Source: Lunularia cruciata
Lineage: Eukaryota; Streptophyta; Marchantiopsida; Lunulariales; Lunulariaceae
Length of the DNA: 64,000 nt
Assembly: GCA_948567375.1 (NCBI GenBank)
Contig: OX419757.1
Location: 14,942,001-15,006,000 of the forward strand
Reading direction: 5' to 3'
The notes below the pieces were generated by a model. It saw only the letters and a list, made by a program, of their open reading frames with translations. It searched no databases and was not told the DNA's origin. The translations under genes were made by a program, and so were the position numbers. Below, one piece after another: positions 12,156 to 24,699 of the stretch (its first letter is position 1; each line of letters begins with the position of its first letter).

Positions 12156-13556
12156 CCTTACAACAGTCAAAGTTCCACCTTGAGTGAGAGCTTAGCTCAT
12201 AGCTTAAGTTTGCATCATGTTTTGAACAAGATCCACATACAAGATATAGAGTTGTCTACTATTGGAAGATTCTTCTATGTACACTTTTTTAGTTGAACAA
12301 TGGTATCTATCAATAAATCAAGGATAACCTTATTATGATTCAATTGAAATCAACAAAACACAATGTTATCAAATAGATATTTTTCCTATCCCTTCACACT
12401 TAGGCTAATAAGGAGAAATTAGTGAGCTCACTAGCAAAGTCTAAAATTTTTCAACATGGGCCTTAAAGAAGAAACATCTTACAAGAAGACCAAATATATC
12501 AATATAGAAAGACAAGACAAAGGTATAGAAGTCAAATTTTTTTACAACTTGTGCATTGTCTTTGACAAGAATATCATTACTTTTGTCTACCTACACTCTA
12601 CCAAGATTTATTTTTGTACTTTCTATCATCATGTTTGAGTAAAATTTGCATTGGGATGGCACTTGACTTGCAAGTCCATATTGAAGTCATCTCAAACCAA
12701 AAAGATACTTGCATTAAAGTTAGGTATAATACTTCCACTTTTAGGATAGACAAGTAATTTTATTATGCCAATCAATAAGTAGTTTGAGCAAAAATTAGCC
12801 TTTGTTTATAAGGGCTATTGAACATCATGTTCTTAGAATTGTAAACTTGCATAGTTGGGCTTAAGTACATCCTTGTGATGAAGATTTGATTTTCCTTCTA
12901 TAGGAAAAATCATACCCTTTAAGTGATTTGTTAACAAGGTTAGATGGTTTTGCAAGGAGTTATAAAACTCACTATCAACAATCAAGATGGAGTTTGAAAC
13001 AAGCATGCAACTCATCAAAGGCGATAGAAGAAATGGTGTATGACTATATGAAGAAGAACTACAAGTTTAACACTAGAGCAAAGTCCATAGTAAAATATAT
13101 TTCTATATCATTGATAGATCTACCCTAAAAATTTTCCTTTGCTTCATCTCCAAGAAAACAAACAATCAAAATACCATGAAATTTTTTGTCAAAAACTTCA
13201 TTCAACATGTTTTGCATGGCAGAAACTAGTACAAAGTAATGAGTAAGCATGCCTCTCCCATATAATTTTACAAACATCATCTTAAGTTTGAGGTTAGAAT
13301 TGGGATAATTGCTTTTAGGTTTTCTCTAGAACCTTGTAAGCCTTTTCAATCTTTTATGATGCTTAGAGATTTATTTCTATGTTTTGCATTATTTTCAAGT
13401 CCTAACTCATGAGCCTTGGAAGGTTCTATTGATTCTATGCTTACATCACTTTTCTTAATGTAAAAAATTAAGGGAGCATGCTTTTGTGACATTCAATATA
13501 GAAAATTCAAAGGAGTTAATATGCTCTACACAACCAATGTCAAGACATTTATAGCA
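12156..13556. other. AT-rich decayed DNA, no gene seen
   Basis: No named element recognised. The frames present are short and without motif. Confidence 0.4.
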
Positions 13557-13975
13557 CCAAAGCTAGTTTGCTCAAACATTGGAGTGATAATCTTGCCGGT
13601 CAAAGTTATATTAGTTGCTCAAAGAGTACTTAATGGTGGCCAAATTTTTTATTATGGCTATTGATCACACCGTTGGACCACCCAATCATTTGCACCATTA
13701 GCACCATCAGATGGATTGTCAACAATGCTATTAGGCTTAGGGATCCATGTCAAGCAAAAGGATATACCTTTGAAGTGCAACTCTAGAAGATCACTTCTTT
13801 GATGTTGAGCCTTTGAGTTCCTAGCTATGGTAGACAAAGGCTGATGAGCGTTATCTAGAGTCTCTTAGCTAGAGTGTATGTGGTTTGACTATAATCAATG
13901 TAGGTTATTGGTAGATTATTGAGTTGAGGATTGAGTTTTGATCTAAGTTGAATGGGATTTGAGTGTGAATTAAAT
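13557..13975 (+). repeat. Dispersed repeat, copy 1
   Basis: This segment aligns with 35760-36110. Shared landmarks are AAAGTTATATTAGT, GCTATTGATCACACC and TTGAGTTGAGGATTG. It is probably part of an old retroelement; no coding frame survives and I cannot classify it. Confidence 0.65.
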
Positions 13976-16111
13976 TGATTACATCAAAGAAGTGAAGTCA
14001 AGGGGAAATCAAGTGCAAGAATCGGTAGATCTCCAAGTCTGATAGGATCATTGGTATTTGTGATAGTTGTTACTTGAGTTTTTGTTTAGATGTCTAGCTT
14101 GTTTGTAAAAGCTATGCTTGATTTGCTAAAGGTTGATAGTGGGGTAGACGGTATGCAAAAGCATTGCCAAAATTTGGTAAAATTGAAATTGAATTGAAGA
14201 GTATGCATTCAATTTCACTGATCAAAGAAGTTGATTTGATTACAAGAAGTCAAATTGGAAATTGAGAGTTAAAAATGCAAAATTGGAGGTAGATTTGAGA
14301 ACCCGTCTCCTCAAATTAGGGATTTGGAGATTTCCATCCTCTCAATTTGACATGATTTGATATTTGGTGTTCAATCAACTATTATGGATGTGTGTTAATT
14401 AGCAAAGGTTGTCCAAATTTGGAAGTCAAGTTGGAGGTTGCCCAAGTTTGCCCAAATTTGGTGGAGATTACCCTAGTTAGTCTTGAGCAGGTGGAGGTTA
14501 GCAAGGTTAGCAAGATTTGAAGGGAGTCCAAATTGAAAAGAAGAAATGCCTTATTTGGCGCAATTTTGGCATTTGAGGCATATGACTGTGTGCTAGAGAG
14601 GCTACAAAGGCCTAGAAGTGCTAGCTAGCTAGTGTTATGCTAGGAAGTTAGTTAAGTTTTTGATAATTGTTTTGCAAAATCTATACATCTTTGAGGATTG
14701 TGTGCAATAGGTTTGAACTCCAAATCTTTGGTTCTTAGATTGGTGCGCTAGTCAACTAATCCACCCTCACTTGTTATCATAGTGATTGGTAGACTAATAC
14801 ATATACTCATGTAGCTTTGGCTAAGAGAGGACATTTGATCCCATCGTTGGTGACCTTGGTACCATAAGAGTAGATAAACACTCATATTATATCACATGCC
14901 AAATGGTGATAGAGTTAGTCCAATTTTAATTTGTGAGATGGAGGATTATCATTTCTATATCTTGTGATTGGACCTCTCCATTCTCTACTTCCTATTTATG
15001 CACTATGTTTAAGTGACTTGCTTTGATATTTAGAGCATTGGTGCTATAGTATGCTCTTGGTAGTGAGGCTAGAGTGATAACCAATGAAACTACATATTTT
15101 TATCTTTGGTGGGGTAAGAAGTGATGGCCTATAGACCATGAGAGTGCAAGTTGTGATGACAAGTTACAAGTTGCACTTCCATTAATTGTAGTTTTCATAG
15201 TTAGAGTTATGTTAGTGGGTGGTTCTTGGTGGTGGCACTTGCAATCTGGAGGACATCATCACAAAAGAGTTCTTCGGGGAATCTAGAGGAGATTTTGCTA
15301 CAATGCATAGTGGATTTACAAAGAGTTGCTTTTAATATAAGCCTGTATCTCAAGTCTAGTGAAGGAAGAGATTGATTTTGATTTGGAGTTTGATACAAAA
15401 GTTGATTCAATTGAGAGAGCATTGGTGTATCTATATCATTTTTCAGGGTCATGATTTGATTTATGTGCTTTCCAATGGCCCCAAACACTACTTTGGTAAA
15501 ATGGATACCATTGAGTTGGATGACTTTATTTAGTAGTTTGATAGTTAGTGTGATCTACAATAGGTGCAAAACCTGACTTTTTTCACATCCTTTATGGCAT
15601 GAAAGGTGTTGTTATAGCACTTGGAAGTGCTACCAATGGATGGCTACCATGAGTTCATGAGAGCTCACTTGGAGGAGATTGAGCTATCAAGACAATATTG
15701 GTCTCCAAATCAAATCTTTATCACTTTAGATTGGATTTTAGGGGTAGATCAATTGTACCTATGATTTCTAGCTCTAGTAGAGTTGGCACACTTAGTGGAG
15801 GTGCACTAGTTGGAGATGGTACTATTATAAGTGGAGGCACCATTGCAAGAGGTGGTGCAATATTGAGGTTTAACTCCATGGTGGAGTTCTTTTAATGCTT
15901 GAAGTAAACTACCAAGGAGTATGAAATTGACAATCAGAAGAGCTTGCATGAGTTCTAGTGTAAGGCTAGAGGAAAAAATTACATGAGGTATATATTTGCA
16001 TAAGATGGTTGATTAGTTTCACTCGAGGAGTTATTGAGGCCCAAGCAGTCAAATTTGGGTATAGGATACTTGATAAGGAGCTACAATATAGAGTACATGA
16101 TGCTACATTGT
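13976..16111. other. Decayed low-complexity DNA, no gene recognised
   Basis: GATTTG/AAATTTGG-rich sequence up to about 14.6 kb, then scattered frames (such as minus 15488-15207, 93 codons) without a recognisable domain. It is probably remnant retroelement DNA next to E1. Confidence 0.35.
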
Positions 16112-16534
16112 TGTAATCTATAAAAGATAAAGACCAAGGAGAGAAAAAGGAGAATGGAAGACCGGAGTGGTAGATCATATTGGGACACTTGAATGAGGAA
16201 ACTATAAATGCATACCATGAGCTTGGGCTTTAGTATTTATAGGGAGCATACAAGGCTCTAGAGAAGCTTCCTCAAGCAGCCTTCTTGGAGTGCAAGCCAA
16301 GTTAAGCCAAGTTAAGCCTTTTAGAAACCGCTTGCTTGACATGCAAGCTAAACTAGTTGGGAAACTTCCCAAGAAGCTTCCTCCTAGAAGTTGCTACTTG
16401 GGATGCACATTATCCAATACTTGGGAGGTACCAAGTAGCTTCCTAGATACTTCTAAAATATTTCTAGTCTAATTTGGCCTATTTGGTACTTCCTTAGTCT
16501 TGACTAACTTGTCGATAAACTCTACATTGTTACA
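16112..16534 (-). repeat. E1 3' LTR
   Basis: It matches the other LTRs of this family (17-18, 21, 24, 29 and 34 kb). It ends TGTTACA on the plus strand and is followed directly by TATTCCCCCACAGC, whose complement is the polypurine tract preceding a 3' LTR. It contains repeated GAAGCTTC palindromes. Confidence 0.85.
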
Positions 16535-16549
16535 TATTCCCCCACAGCT

Positions 16550-17870
16550 AGTTGGTGATGTCCTTGTCACCATTGAAGCTTGAAACTCTTGGATGGCCAT
16601 TTGTGCATTTTGGAGATGAGAAAGAGGCTCCCAAGTGGCTTCATGAAGGAGATACCCTTTCCAAAGGACCTTGTCTGCCATATGTTGTTGGCAGCTATGT
16701 TGAATGTGGCAACGTGCAAGGCTACGGTCAACTTCATACTCTTCATGATCATTGATAGGCATAGGAAGAGGATAGGGTTGGACACAAGAGGGAAAGGAAG
16801 ATGTATTAGAAACAAAGGGTTTCAACTTAGAAATATGAAAGATATAGTTAATTTGCATGTAAGAATGCAAGGCAAGTCAATAAGCAACAAGAGAAATGAT
16901 TTAGGTGACATCAATTAGACCTATCTAATTAGGAGCAAGTTTACAAAATAGGGTATCAAGTGGGAGGGGTAGGTTACTAGAAGAAAGCATGACCTTATCA
17001 CCAAGTTGAAAAGTGAGATCACAATGATGTTGGTTCAGATATTGATTTTGACAATTTTGAGCAACAAGGAGATGAGATTTGGCTTGTTGTAGGGATTGGG
17101 ATATGGTGGTCAAGAAGGTGGAAGTATGAGGAACATGAGATGGAGGAGGAGCAAGAAGGGAATTTGGAACAAGTGAGTCTTGGCCAAAATTAAGGAAGAA
17201 GGGAGAGAAGTTGGTGCTTACTTGTTTGGAATTATTATAAGCAAACTCAATAGCTATAAGACACTTGTCCTAGTTGGTATGATGAAAATTTATGAAGGCG
17301 CAAAGCATATCCTCCAAGGTGCAATTTGCACTTCAATTTTTCTATTAGTTCGAGGATGATAGGCCATGGACAAAGCAAGCTTGGTGTTGAGTATTTAGAA
17401 GAGTGCTTGCAAATTTTTTTGATGAAATGCGCATCACAGTTGGAGATGAGTACACAAGGTAATCCATGATGTTTGAAGACATTGTCAAAGTAGATTTGGG
17501 CCAATGTTGGAGCATCCACTATATCAAAGGTTGGTGCCAAATAGATTTGTTTACTAAGCTTATGTACAAACACCACAATTGCTATGTGACCTTGCTTTGT
17601 CTTGGACAAGGATGTGATGAGATCTAAGCTCATGTGTTCCCATCAAGAAAATGAGATAGGAAGTGGTTGAAGGAGTCTACTTGGTTTTTGATTGTTGGCC
17701 TTGTCGCATTGGCAACTCTCACAAGATCTGATAAACTCTTGAACATCTTGTGCCATGTTTGGCCACCACCATTGGTGTTGTAAGGTACCCAAGGTCTTGT
17801 CCACACCCATATGAGTCAACAACTGGTAATTTATGGGCTTCTTAAAGGCGCACAAGTCATAGATCACATT
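16550..17870 (-). pseudogene. E1 integrase with C-terminal chromodomain
   Basis: The integrase inserts retrotransposon cDNA, and the chromodomain targets chromatin. Fragments read from 17867 leftward: the zinc-binding domain with the WWPNMAQDVQEF and CESCQCDK landmarks (17867-17643); the catalytic core with the first aspartate in SLDLITSLSKTKQGH (17633-17247), where the second-aspartate region reads ISNCDAHF; and a C-terminal module with LGDKVMLSSSNLPLP (17113-16925). The chromodomain, with VLWKGYLLHEATWEPLSHL, is at 16870-16469. Frameshifts and stops separate these pieces, so the gene is a pseudogene. Confidence 0.85.
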
Positions 17871-18009
17871 TAGCTAGAACATAGATCTGATTTTCTCAAA
17901 ATAGAAGGTCTTCTTTGAAGGAGAACGTATTGTATTCCTTATCATGTGCAACAAGAGAACCTTGTACCATATGAAAGAAGGGATCTTGTTGTAAAGCAAT
18001 CTTTAACTC

Positions 18010-18446
18010 AACTTTGTACAAGACCAACACCAAGGGGAGAAATAGGAGAATGGAAGATCACATTTGGACACTTGAATGTGGGTAAACTCCTAATACCTAG
18101 CATGAGCTTCGGCTTTGGTATTTACAGTGAGCATACAAGGCTCTTGAGAAGCTTTTCAAGAAGCTTCCTTGAATCACTTTCTTTTAGTGCAAATCAAGTT
18201 AACCAAGAAGCTTGCCAAGAAGTTTCCTTTTAGAAGCCGCCTACTTGGCTTGCAAGCTAAGCTAGTTGGAAGCTTCTACAAGCTTCCTTCTAGAAGTAAC
18301 TTACTAGGGTGCAAGCTAAGCTAGCCAGAAAGCTTCCCAAGAAGTTTCTTAGATACTTCTAGAATATATCTAGGCTAATTTGTCTTATTTATTACTAGGT
18401 TAGCCCTAACTAACTTTGTTGCTAAACTCCATATTGTTACAAACTT
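18010..18446 (-). mobile_element. Solo LTR nested in E1, with perfect AACTT duplication
   Basis: A single LTR of the same chromovirus family (18015-18441, TG...CA ends) sits inside E1 between integrase and RNase H. AACTT flanks it on both sides (18010-18014 and 18442-18446). The host sequence across the junction matches the uninterrupted equivalent in E3 near 26.1 kb. It was produced by insertion of a full element into E1 followed by LTR-LTR recombination. Confidence 0.9.
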
Positions 18447-19800
18447 GGACCTTGAAGTCGATTGACACTATCATAATTGCCTCTATGATGAGAGGAAGAG
18501 ACTTAAAATCAGATTATTGTGATAGGGCATTGGGGATGCCATGGAACCTACCAAGTTTGTACTCAAGTTTGAGATCAACAATTGTAATTATTCCTCCCAT
18601 TGATGATGTTGAATCTTCATGTATTCCAAATGTAATTTTTTGAACAAGGGTTTATGATTGATTCTCATGATCAATTGTTTCCTCAAGAGATAATGTCTCC
18701 ATATCTTGGTGGCATATACCATTGCTAGTTGTTACCAATATCAAGCACAATAATTCCTTTCTATGGTATTTAGTTGGTGAGACACAAAGGCAATGGGATG
18801 TAACCCATTTGGGAATTCTTGCTGCAATAATTGCAAAGTTAGAAGCATCAAAATCAACCACACAAGGTAGTTGAGTGTCACATGGTTGAAGAATGGGTCT
18901 TAAAGACACCACATGTTTTGCCTTCTGGGATGCTTTATTGTGCTTGGTGGTCCATTGAAAGCTTGAGTTCTTCTCCAAGTGGTTGGTCAATAGTGCAACC
19001 ACATGAGCATAGTAGTGAATTAACCATCGGTAAAAACTTGCCAATCCATTAAATGCCAATACTTATATAGCATCCTTTGGAGTAGGCCAATTAGTAATGG
19101 CCTTAATTTTCTTCTCTTCCATCTTGATCCTCTCCAATGATATCTTGCAACCCAAGAAGGCAACTTATTTTTGCCAAAAGGTACATTTTGACTTCTTGCA
19201 ATAAAACTTCTACCAACATAGTTGTCTTAGGACTTCTCACATAAGATTTATGTGTTTTTCCTTTGTCTTGTTATAAATTAAAATTTCATCCAAGAACACC
19301 ACCACGTATCAATCCAAAAGCACATCCAACATCCAATGCATCTGATCCATGAAGATTACTAGAGTACTCGTGAGCCCAAAAGGCAAAACTCTCCACTCAA
19401 AATGCCCATACCTTGTGTGAAAGGTAGTCTTTTGCACATCATCTTCTCTATCAATGAGAATATGCCAATATACACTTTGGAGATCCAACTTGGAGAAGTA
19501 TCAAGCTCCACTTAATTGATCAAGAAAGTCATCAATTCAAGGCAAGGGATATACATTCTTCATTTTTTGTTTGTTCAGATCATGGTTATCAATATAAAAG
19601 TGAAGTCCTCCATCCTTCTTTGGCATAAATAGTATTGGTAAAAAGTATAAAAAAGTATAGGAGCAGTATTGGTGCTCCTATAGGAGATGTACTATGTCAT
19701 ATGAAATCCTTCTCCAACAACTCCATCAATGTTGTTTGAAGCTCATTTAACTCCTTTGGTGAGAGCCAATAGATTGGTCTACTCATTGGAGTACTTCTTG
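18447..19800 (-). pseudogene. E1 reverse transcriptase-RNase H
   Basis: It copies the element RNA into cDNA. The RT palm is visible as PKKDGGLHF near 19630-19590 and FLDD, the YxDD-type catalytic motif, near 19300-19288. The RT-RNase H connection reads NGLASFYRWLIHYYAHVV and the RNase H start VVDFDASNFAI (minus 19059-18652). Several stops and shifts interrupt it. Confidence 0.85.
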
Positions 19801-19959
19801 GTTATAACTCAATCTTGAAGGGCATACCCCAATCGGAGTGTAATCCCTTTGGCAAAACATACAAAACTTATATTGAAAACTCCTAAACTATTTGATCAAT
19901 CATTGCTTGATGAGGCTTCTGGCCCCTCTCAGATTCTCCATGCATAGTCAACTTGATCC

Positions 19960-21440
19960 ACATTACAAAAAAATACTTATTTTCCTCCAAAGCTTGCTCT
20001 ATGGTTGCTTTATTGATAAACTTCTCATCTTGGGACTTATTTCACTTCAAAGCTTTCTCTATGGCTGCTGTCTTGCAAAATTTCATGTCTTGGGATTGAT
20101 TATTCTTAGGTGTCTTACTAAAAAATGCTAGACAATCCAATCAGAAATTTCTACCTTGGTGTTGTACTTGAATTTATTGTCAGGTCCAATCAAATTGAAC
20201 CTTATGATGTTCAAGCCAAGACAAACCTAGAATGATATCATAATGTAGAGGTGCTACTACAAACCTCATACACTCTACATACTCCTTCTCAATCTTCAAT
20301 GTAATAGGATGTGAGGTTTGAAATGCATAACCCTTCTACCATCTACCATCATCAATTTCTTCCTATTACTTGCTTGATAGGAATAATTAATTCCTTTGCT
20401 AATTGCATGGACATGCAATTCTTTGAATTTCCAAAATCCACCAAAATACTACAACCATGATCAGATATCATACGTTACACATGAAGTAAACTTGCATAGG
20501 CCAAACCTTCAATCCCATTAGAACTAACCAAATTCATAATAAGTGGCTCAAATCTCCTACTACAATTCCTCATCCTTGATCATTTTGCTCCACAAACTCC
20601 ATCTGAATGATTTATTGATTTTGTTCATTCTTGAGTGGACATTCAACAATGCGATGTCCAATTCGACAACAATAAAAACAACCACCATTTTATAGCAATT
20701 TTTCTCTATTTATAATGCCAAGTGGTCTCCATTTAGATCAATCTCTATTGGTGCCGGCTCCTCCATCCATGTGTAATGTATTGGTAGGTTTTATGGAGGT
20801 CAAGGTTAGGACCAAGTTGTTGCAACCAAGGAATCAAAACATTCAACTAATTGCATGGCTTCCTCCAAGTGTTTTGGCTCTCACATAATCACATCTAGTT
20901 TGATTCATGATGTCAAGCACCTTACAAATTGATCCAAAGTTTCACCTTGTAGTATATATGGAATTGCATGATGTAGTTTCTTATAGAGCCAATTTGCACC
21001 AACTCTACTAACCTATCTTGTGTGGCATTTATAGCTTAGAATTGGCAAATTTTTACACTTTTTAATTATACCCATGTCAAGATTAGTGTAAAAAATTGCC
21101 ATTTAGCTTGCTCCACTTGGAACCACCACCATAGCTTTGCTACTTCATCCAATTGGTTAGGAGCCAAGACAATCTATGTCTAATCATCTTGAAGATTTGT
21201 AGTTTCAAAATATGTTTGTAGTCAAACATAAAATTCTCCATTGCACGCAAGAGATTCTTACCTTCAAATACCTTGGGCTTCGGAAATTGGATATGCTCTT
21301 CCTCTTTTTGAAATAGTGCTCTCTTTACTTGCTCTTGTTGTTGATGATCTCATTCTTCCAACAATCAAATAAGGTTCTCAATTTGTTGCTGCATGGCAAT
21401 GATAATTTCAGGCATTGTTGCCATGATTACTACTCTATAA
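19960..21440 (-). pseudogene. E1 gag, protease and repeat-bearing linker
   Basis: Leftward from 21.4 kb: the gag capsid region, then a CCHC knuckle (CFYCCRIGHRIVEC, about 20690-20640). The protease follows, with the active-site stretch ILVDFGNSKNCMSMQ (about 20455-20400) and a downstream GLxWLE motif near 20.2 kb. Last is a PR-RT linker of roughly 21-residue repeats (20.11-19.97 kb). The protease motif is D-F-G where gypsy proteases normally have D-S-G or D-T-G; the same change occurs in E2 and E3. The frame is broken by stops. Confidence 0.8.
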
Positions 21441-21495
21441 AAATATCTATAGTTAATTTGAGTTAACAAAAATCCCAATGGTTGGTCCCATCCCT

Positions 21496-21507
21496 GCTTT
21501 GATACCA
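21496..21507 (-). other. E1 primer-binding site (initiator tRNA-Met type)
   Basis: The complement reads TGGTATCAAAGC, one mismatch from the TGGTATCAGAGC complementary to plant initiator tRNA-Met. It lies one base inside the 5' LTR. Confidence 0.85.
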
Positions 21508-21508
21508 A

Positions 21509-21941
21509 TGTAAAGATTGAGATCAAGGAGAGAAATAAGAGAATGAAAGATTAGAGTGAGAAATCATATTGTGACATTTGAATGATTGAAACTTTGAATG
21601 CCTAGCATAAGCTTAGGTTTTGGTATTTGGTACTTATAGGGAGCATATAAGGCTATAGAGAAGCTTCCTCAAGCCGCTTTCTTGGAGTACAAGCCAAGTT
21701 AACGAGAATCTTCTCAAGAAGCTTCCTTCTAAAACCACCTAATTGGTATGCAAGCTAAGCTAGTTGGGAAACATCCCAAGAAGCTTCTTCTTAGAAGTCA
21801 CCACTTAGGCATGCATGTTACCCAATACTTGGAAGGTACCAAGTAGCTTCATAGATACTTCTAGAATATTCTAGGCTAATTTGGCATATTTGCTACTTCA
21901 TTAGCCTTGACTAAGTTGTTGATAAACTCTATATTGTTACA
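21509..21941 (-). repeat. E1 5' LTR
   Basis: It is bounded by TGTAAAG on the left, next to the primer site, and TGTTACA on the right. It is homologous to the 16.1-kb LTR in the same orientation. Confidence 0.9.
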
Positions 21942-22045
21942 CAAGCTATCTCACCAACTTTGGTAGTAATTTTGGATTTGACTAAGTGCATTGAACTCCA
22001 CATGGTGGAGGGGAGATTGATGACATCTAGATTTGGTAGGAAGAT

Positions 22046-22270
22046 TGTAACAATATGAATTTTACCGATGAGTTAGTCAAAGCCAATGAAATAGCAAACA
22101 GGCCAAATTAACCTAGAATACTCTAAAAGTATTTAGGAAGCTACTTGATACCTTCCAAGTATTGGGTAACATGTATGCCAAGTGGTGACTTCTAAGAGGA
22201 AACTCCTTGGGAAGCTTATCAACTAGCTTAGCTTGCACTCCAAGTAGGGAGCTTCATGGGAAGCTTCATC
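22046..22270 (+). repeat. Truncated chromovirus LTR, opposite orientation
   Basis: It starts with the LTR terminus TGTAACAATATG and follows the family LTR through TTAGTCAA, CAAATTAACCTAGAATA and GGGAAGCTT blocks, then stops near 22270. No internal region follows, so it is a broken LTR remnant about 100 bp from E1. Confidence 0.8.
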
Positions 22271-23151
22271 CCATGGAACAATATCCCTTGTAAGGGTTGA
22301 TGTTGCATGTCCTTCATCTATAGTAACACTATGACTTTATTGTTCACTAGGGTCAATGTCATCCAGCATGTGTGACTCTCCATATACTTTGATCATTATT
22401 ATTGGGTTTTAGGATAATTTTCCTTCTTGCATTACATGATCGTTCCTAAAGATACATACTTGACTTTGCAATCTTTTCATTGTCAGCTTGATCTCCCAAA
22501 ACTCATTCAACATCCCTTGCATTCCTTGCATCAAATCTTATTACTATAGCTCCATTATTCATACACATAGCAAATGTTTAATCGCTACTTCTTACTTCAA
22601 TAAAGGGTTAATATGATCACTCGAGAGGAGACTTGGACTATTAGGATTACCATTGTGACCTCAAAGATTATCATTCATTGATAATATTCCTCACCAAAAT
22701 TGCAAACTATAAAATCCCTAAACATCACTTTTGATCCAACCACATAGCGGATTTCTACTTGCATGTTGAAAGGGAAAAGATTTGGTATATTCAGATCCAT
22801 TACATCATAATAAAATATAGATTGTCAAATCCCATTCTGTATCATATATCACCACAAGTAGAATCATCCGGTTTGGTAACTTTATAACTATGTCCATGAA
22901 CTTTGCTCTAAAATGGTAAACAATATATGCTCTCACTTGCTCAAACTAGATGTACATAATTTTGATGTGTAATGGATTCAAAACTAGAAATTAAGGTGCA
23001 AGAAATTGTTCTCCAAGAGCTTCCATCCCATCCTCTCTCTAAAATACCCCAATCTATTAATGTATTGTGTTTTCTCCCCTTGAAATTACTCAATCTTAAT
23101 AGCACATGTTCTTCTAAGAGGGGTGAGCCACTCTCTTGGATTAAAACACTT
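22271..23151 (-). other. Decayed internal region of a second LTR element
   Basis: It lies downstream, in the minus sense, of the primer site at 23163-23152 and the LTR at 23757-23170, so by position it is the leader and start of that element's interior. The 80-codon minus frame at 23183-22941 starts around the primer site and shows no recognisable domain. Confidence 0.45.
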
Positions 23152-23757
23152 GCTCTAATACCATTATAATGTATCAAGAACATGAGAATCCCTCAAGAAA
23201 AATACAAGAGAAGAAACACAAGTCTTCAGCCCTCAATATTTTGATTTCCCTAAAAGAGCACCTTATTTTTATAGCAAGGAGTATCCTATCAAAGGAAGCT
23301 CCACCTTTGGATCAGATATATGGATTGGTGACCTATCAATGATCTACACCCTTAGATTAGTTGCATAGATGGGTGACCTAACAGTCCTTGTACTATTTGG
23401 TTGGTCAAATAAATTTGACTAGAGGGAATTTTTAGGGAATATTCTTGTAGGAAACTTAGAACAACATGAGTGAGGAACCATTAGATAGCTTTTGATGAGA
23501 AAAACATGGAGTAGAAGGCAACATCTTTCCTCTAGGAGGTTTTAGTTTTTCTATATTTGAGGCCTAATTGATCTATTTAGGCTTCCAAAATTGGCTCTAA
23601 AGTTCTTAGGGTGTTCTTGGCCTTTTCACTATTATTAGAAGTACTCTTTTGGTAACATCTCTATCTAATCTACCTAGACCATCATATATAATATTTTTCC
23701 AAATATTACCAAGCCAATTTCTACTTCTAGATAATATATCTAGCTAATGTTATTACA
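23152..23757 (-). repeat. LTR plus primer-binding site of a second LTR retrotransposon
   Basis: In the minus sense the segment from 23757 to 23170 starts TGTAATAACATTA and ends CTTGATACA. After a short gap comes TGGTATTAGAGC (23163-23152), the initiator tRNA-Met primer site with one change. The sequence does not match the chromovirus LTRs, so this is a different family. The partner LTR was not found in the window. Confidence 0.65.
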
Positions 23758-23779
23758 CAAGGGAATGTATATGGCCCCT

Positions 23780-24192
23780 ATAAGGTCTAGGTCCTCTATT
23801 GCTATCTCTACCACCTCATCCTCCATGACCTAGAGCTCCTCTACTACCTACCATAGCAATCCTATCCTCTATAAATTTGTGAAGAGGTCAAAGCATCAAT
23901 CACTAGTATGACCAAATCTATGGCAATGGTCACATTGTCTTTGAGTTGGTTGAGGCACTCCAAAGGTATCATGCCCACTATCCTAAGAGCATTGTCTCTT
24001 ATGGTGAGATCCATCACAAGTCCAACAAGCAACTCCACCATCTATTGGCTATTGTTGACCAAAAAATAAAGGTAATGCTCTAGGTACTCCGCTTTGTGCC
24101 TATCCATTCTAGATTGTGCCTATCCATTCTACCTCAAAAGCAAACATAATATGGTACACTCTAAAAGAAGTAATATTTGTAGATGAGATCTT
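23780..24192 (-). pseudogene. gag fragment with two CCHC zinc knuckles
   Basis: The minus strand encodes CWTCDGSHHKRQC (24028-23990) and then CDHCHRFGHTSD-stop-C (23936-23895). Both match the C-x2-C-x4-H-x4-C nucleocapsid knuckle; the second has a stop before its last cysteine. Nucleocapsid knuckles package element RNA. The chromovirus family here has one knuckle, so this is another lineage. Its right side is cut by insertion of E3 at 24193 and its left abuts the LTR ending at 23757. Confidence 0.7.
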
Positions 24193-24692
24193 TGTAAAAG
24201 ATTAAGACCAAGGAGAGAAATAGGAGAATAGAAGACCGGAGTGGGAGATCACATTGAGACACTTGAATGAGAGAAATTCTGATTGCCTAACATGAGCTTG
24301 GGCTTTGGTATTTATAGGGAACATACAAAGCTCTTGAGAAACTTCTCAAGAAGCTTCCTAAAGTTTCTTTCTTGGAGTGCAAGCCAAGTTAACCAAGAAG
24401 CTTCACAAGAAGCTTTCTCTAGAAGTTGTCTATTTGGCATGCAAGCTAAGCTAGTTAGAAGCTTCCCAAGAAGTTTCCTTTTAAAAGGTCTCTACTTGGA
24501 GTGCAAGCTAAGCTAGCCAAGAAGCTTCCCAAGAAGATTTCTCTTAGAAGTCACCACTTTACATGCATATTACCCAATAGTTAGAAGGTACCAAGTAGCA
24601 TTTAGATACTTCTAAAGTATTCTAGGCTAATTTAGCTAATTTTCTACTTCATTGGCCTTGACTAACTCATTGGTAAATTCCATATTGTTACA
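24193..24692 (-). repeat. E3 3' LTR
   Basis: It spans TGTAAAAG to TGTTACA on the plus strand and is followed by TATTCCCCCACTGC, the complement of the polypurine tract. At 500 bp it is longer than its relatives (about 420 bp) because it has extra AGAAGCTTC-type repeat units. ATCTT precedes it at 24188-24192. Confidence 0.9.
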
Positions 24693-24699
24693 TATTCCC

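Larger units (their letters stand above)
16112..21941 (-). mobile_element. E1: Ty3/gypsy chromovirus with a nested solo LTR
   Basis: A near-complete LTR retrotransposon on the minus strand. Its LTRs are at 16112-16534 and 21509-21941. From right to left the internal order is primer site, gag with a CCHC knuckle, protease, RT-RNase H, integrase, chromodomain, purine tract (PR-RT-IN order, the gypsy arrangement). The C-terminal chromodomain makes it a chromovirus. Stops and frameshifts throughout show it is dead. A clean target duplication was not found because the left LTR edge is diverged. Confidence 0.9.

Noticed and set aside
3027-13500. AT-rich region considered as organellar insertion or a decayed copia element
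   Set aside because: I could not find organellar genes, a copia integrase/RT motif, or LTRs; only one weak L1-like endonuclease motif was seen.
17946-18233. 95-codon plus-strand ORF
   Set aside because: It reads through the nested solo LTR; the same peptide appears in other LTR copies and is non-coding.
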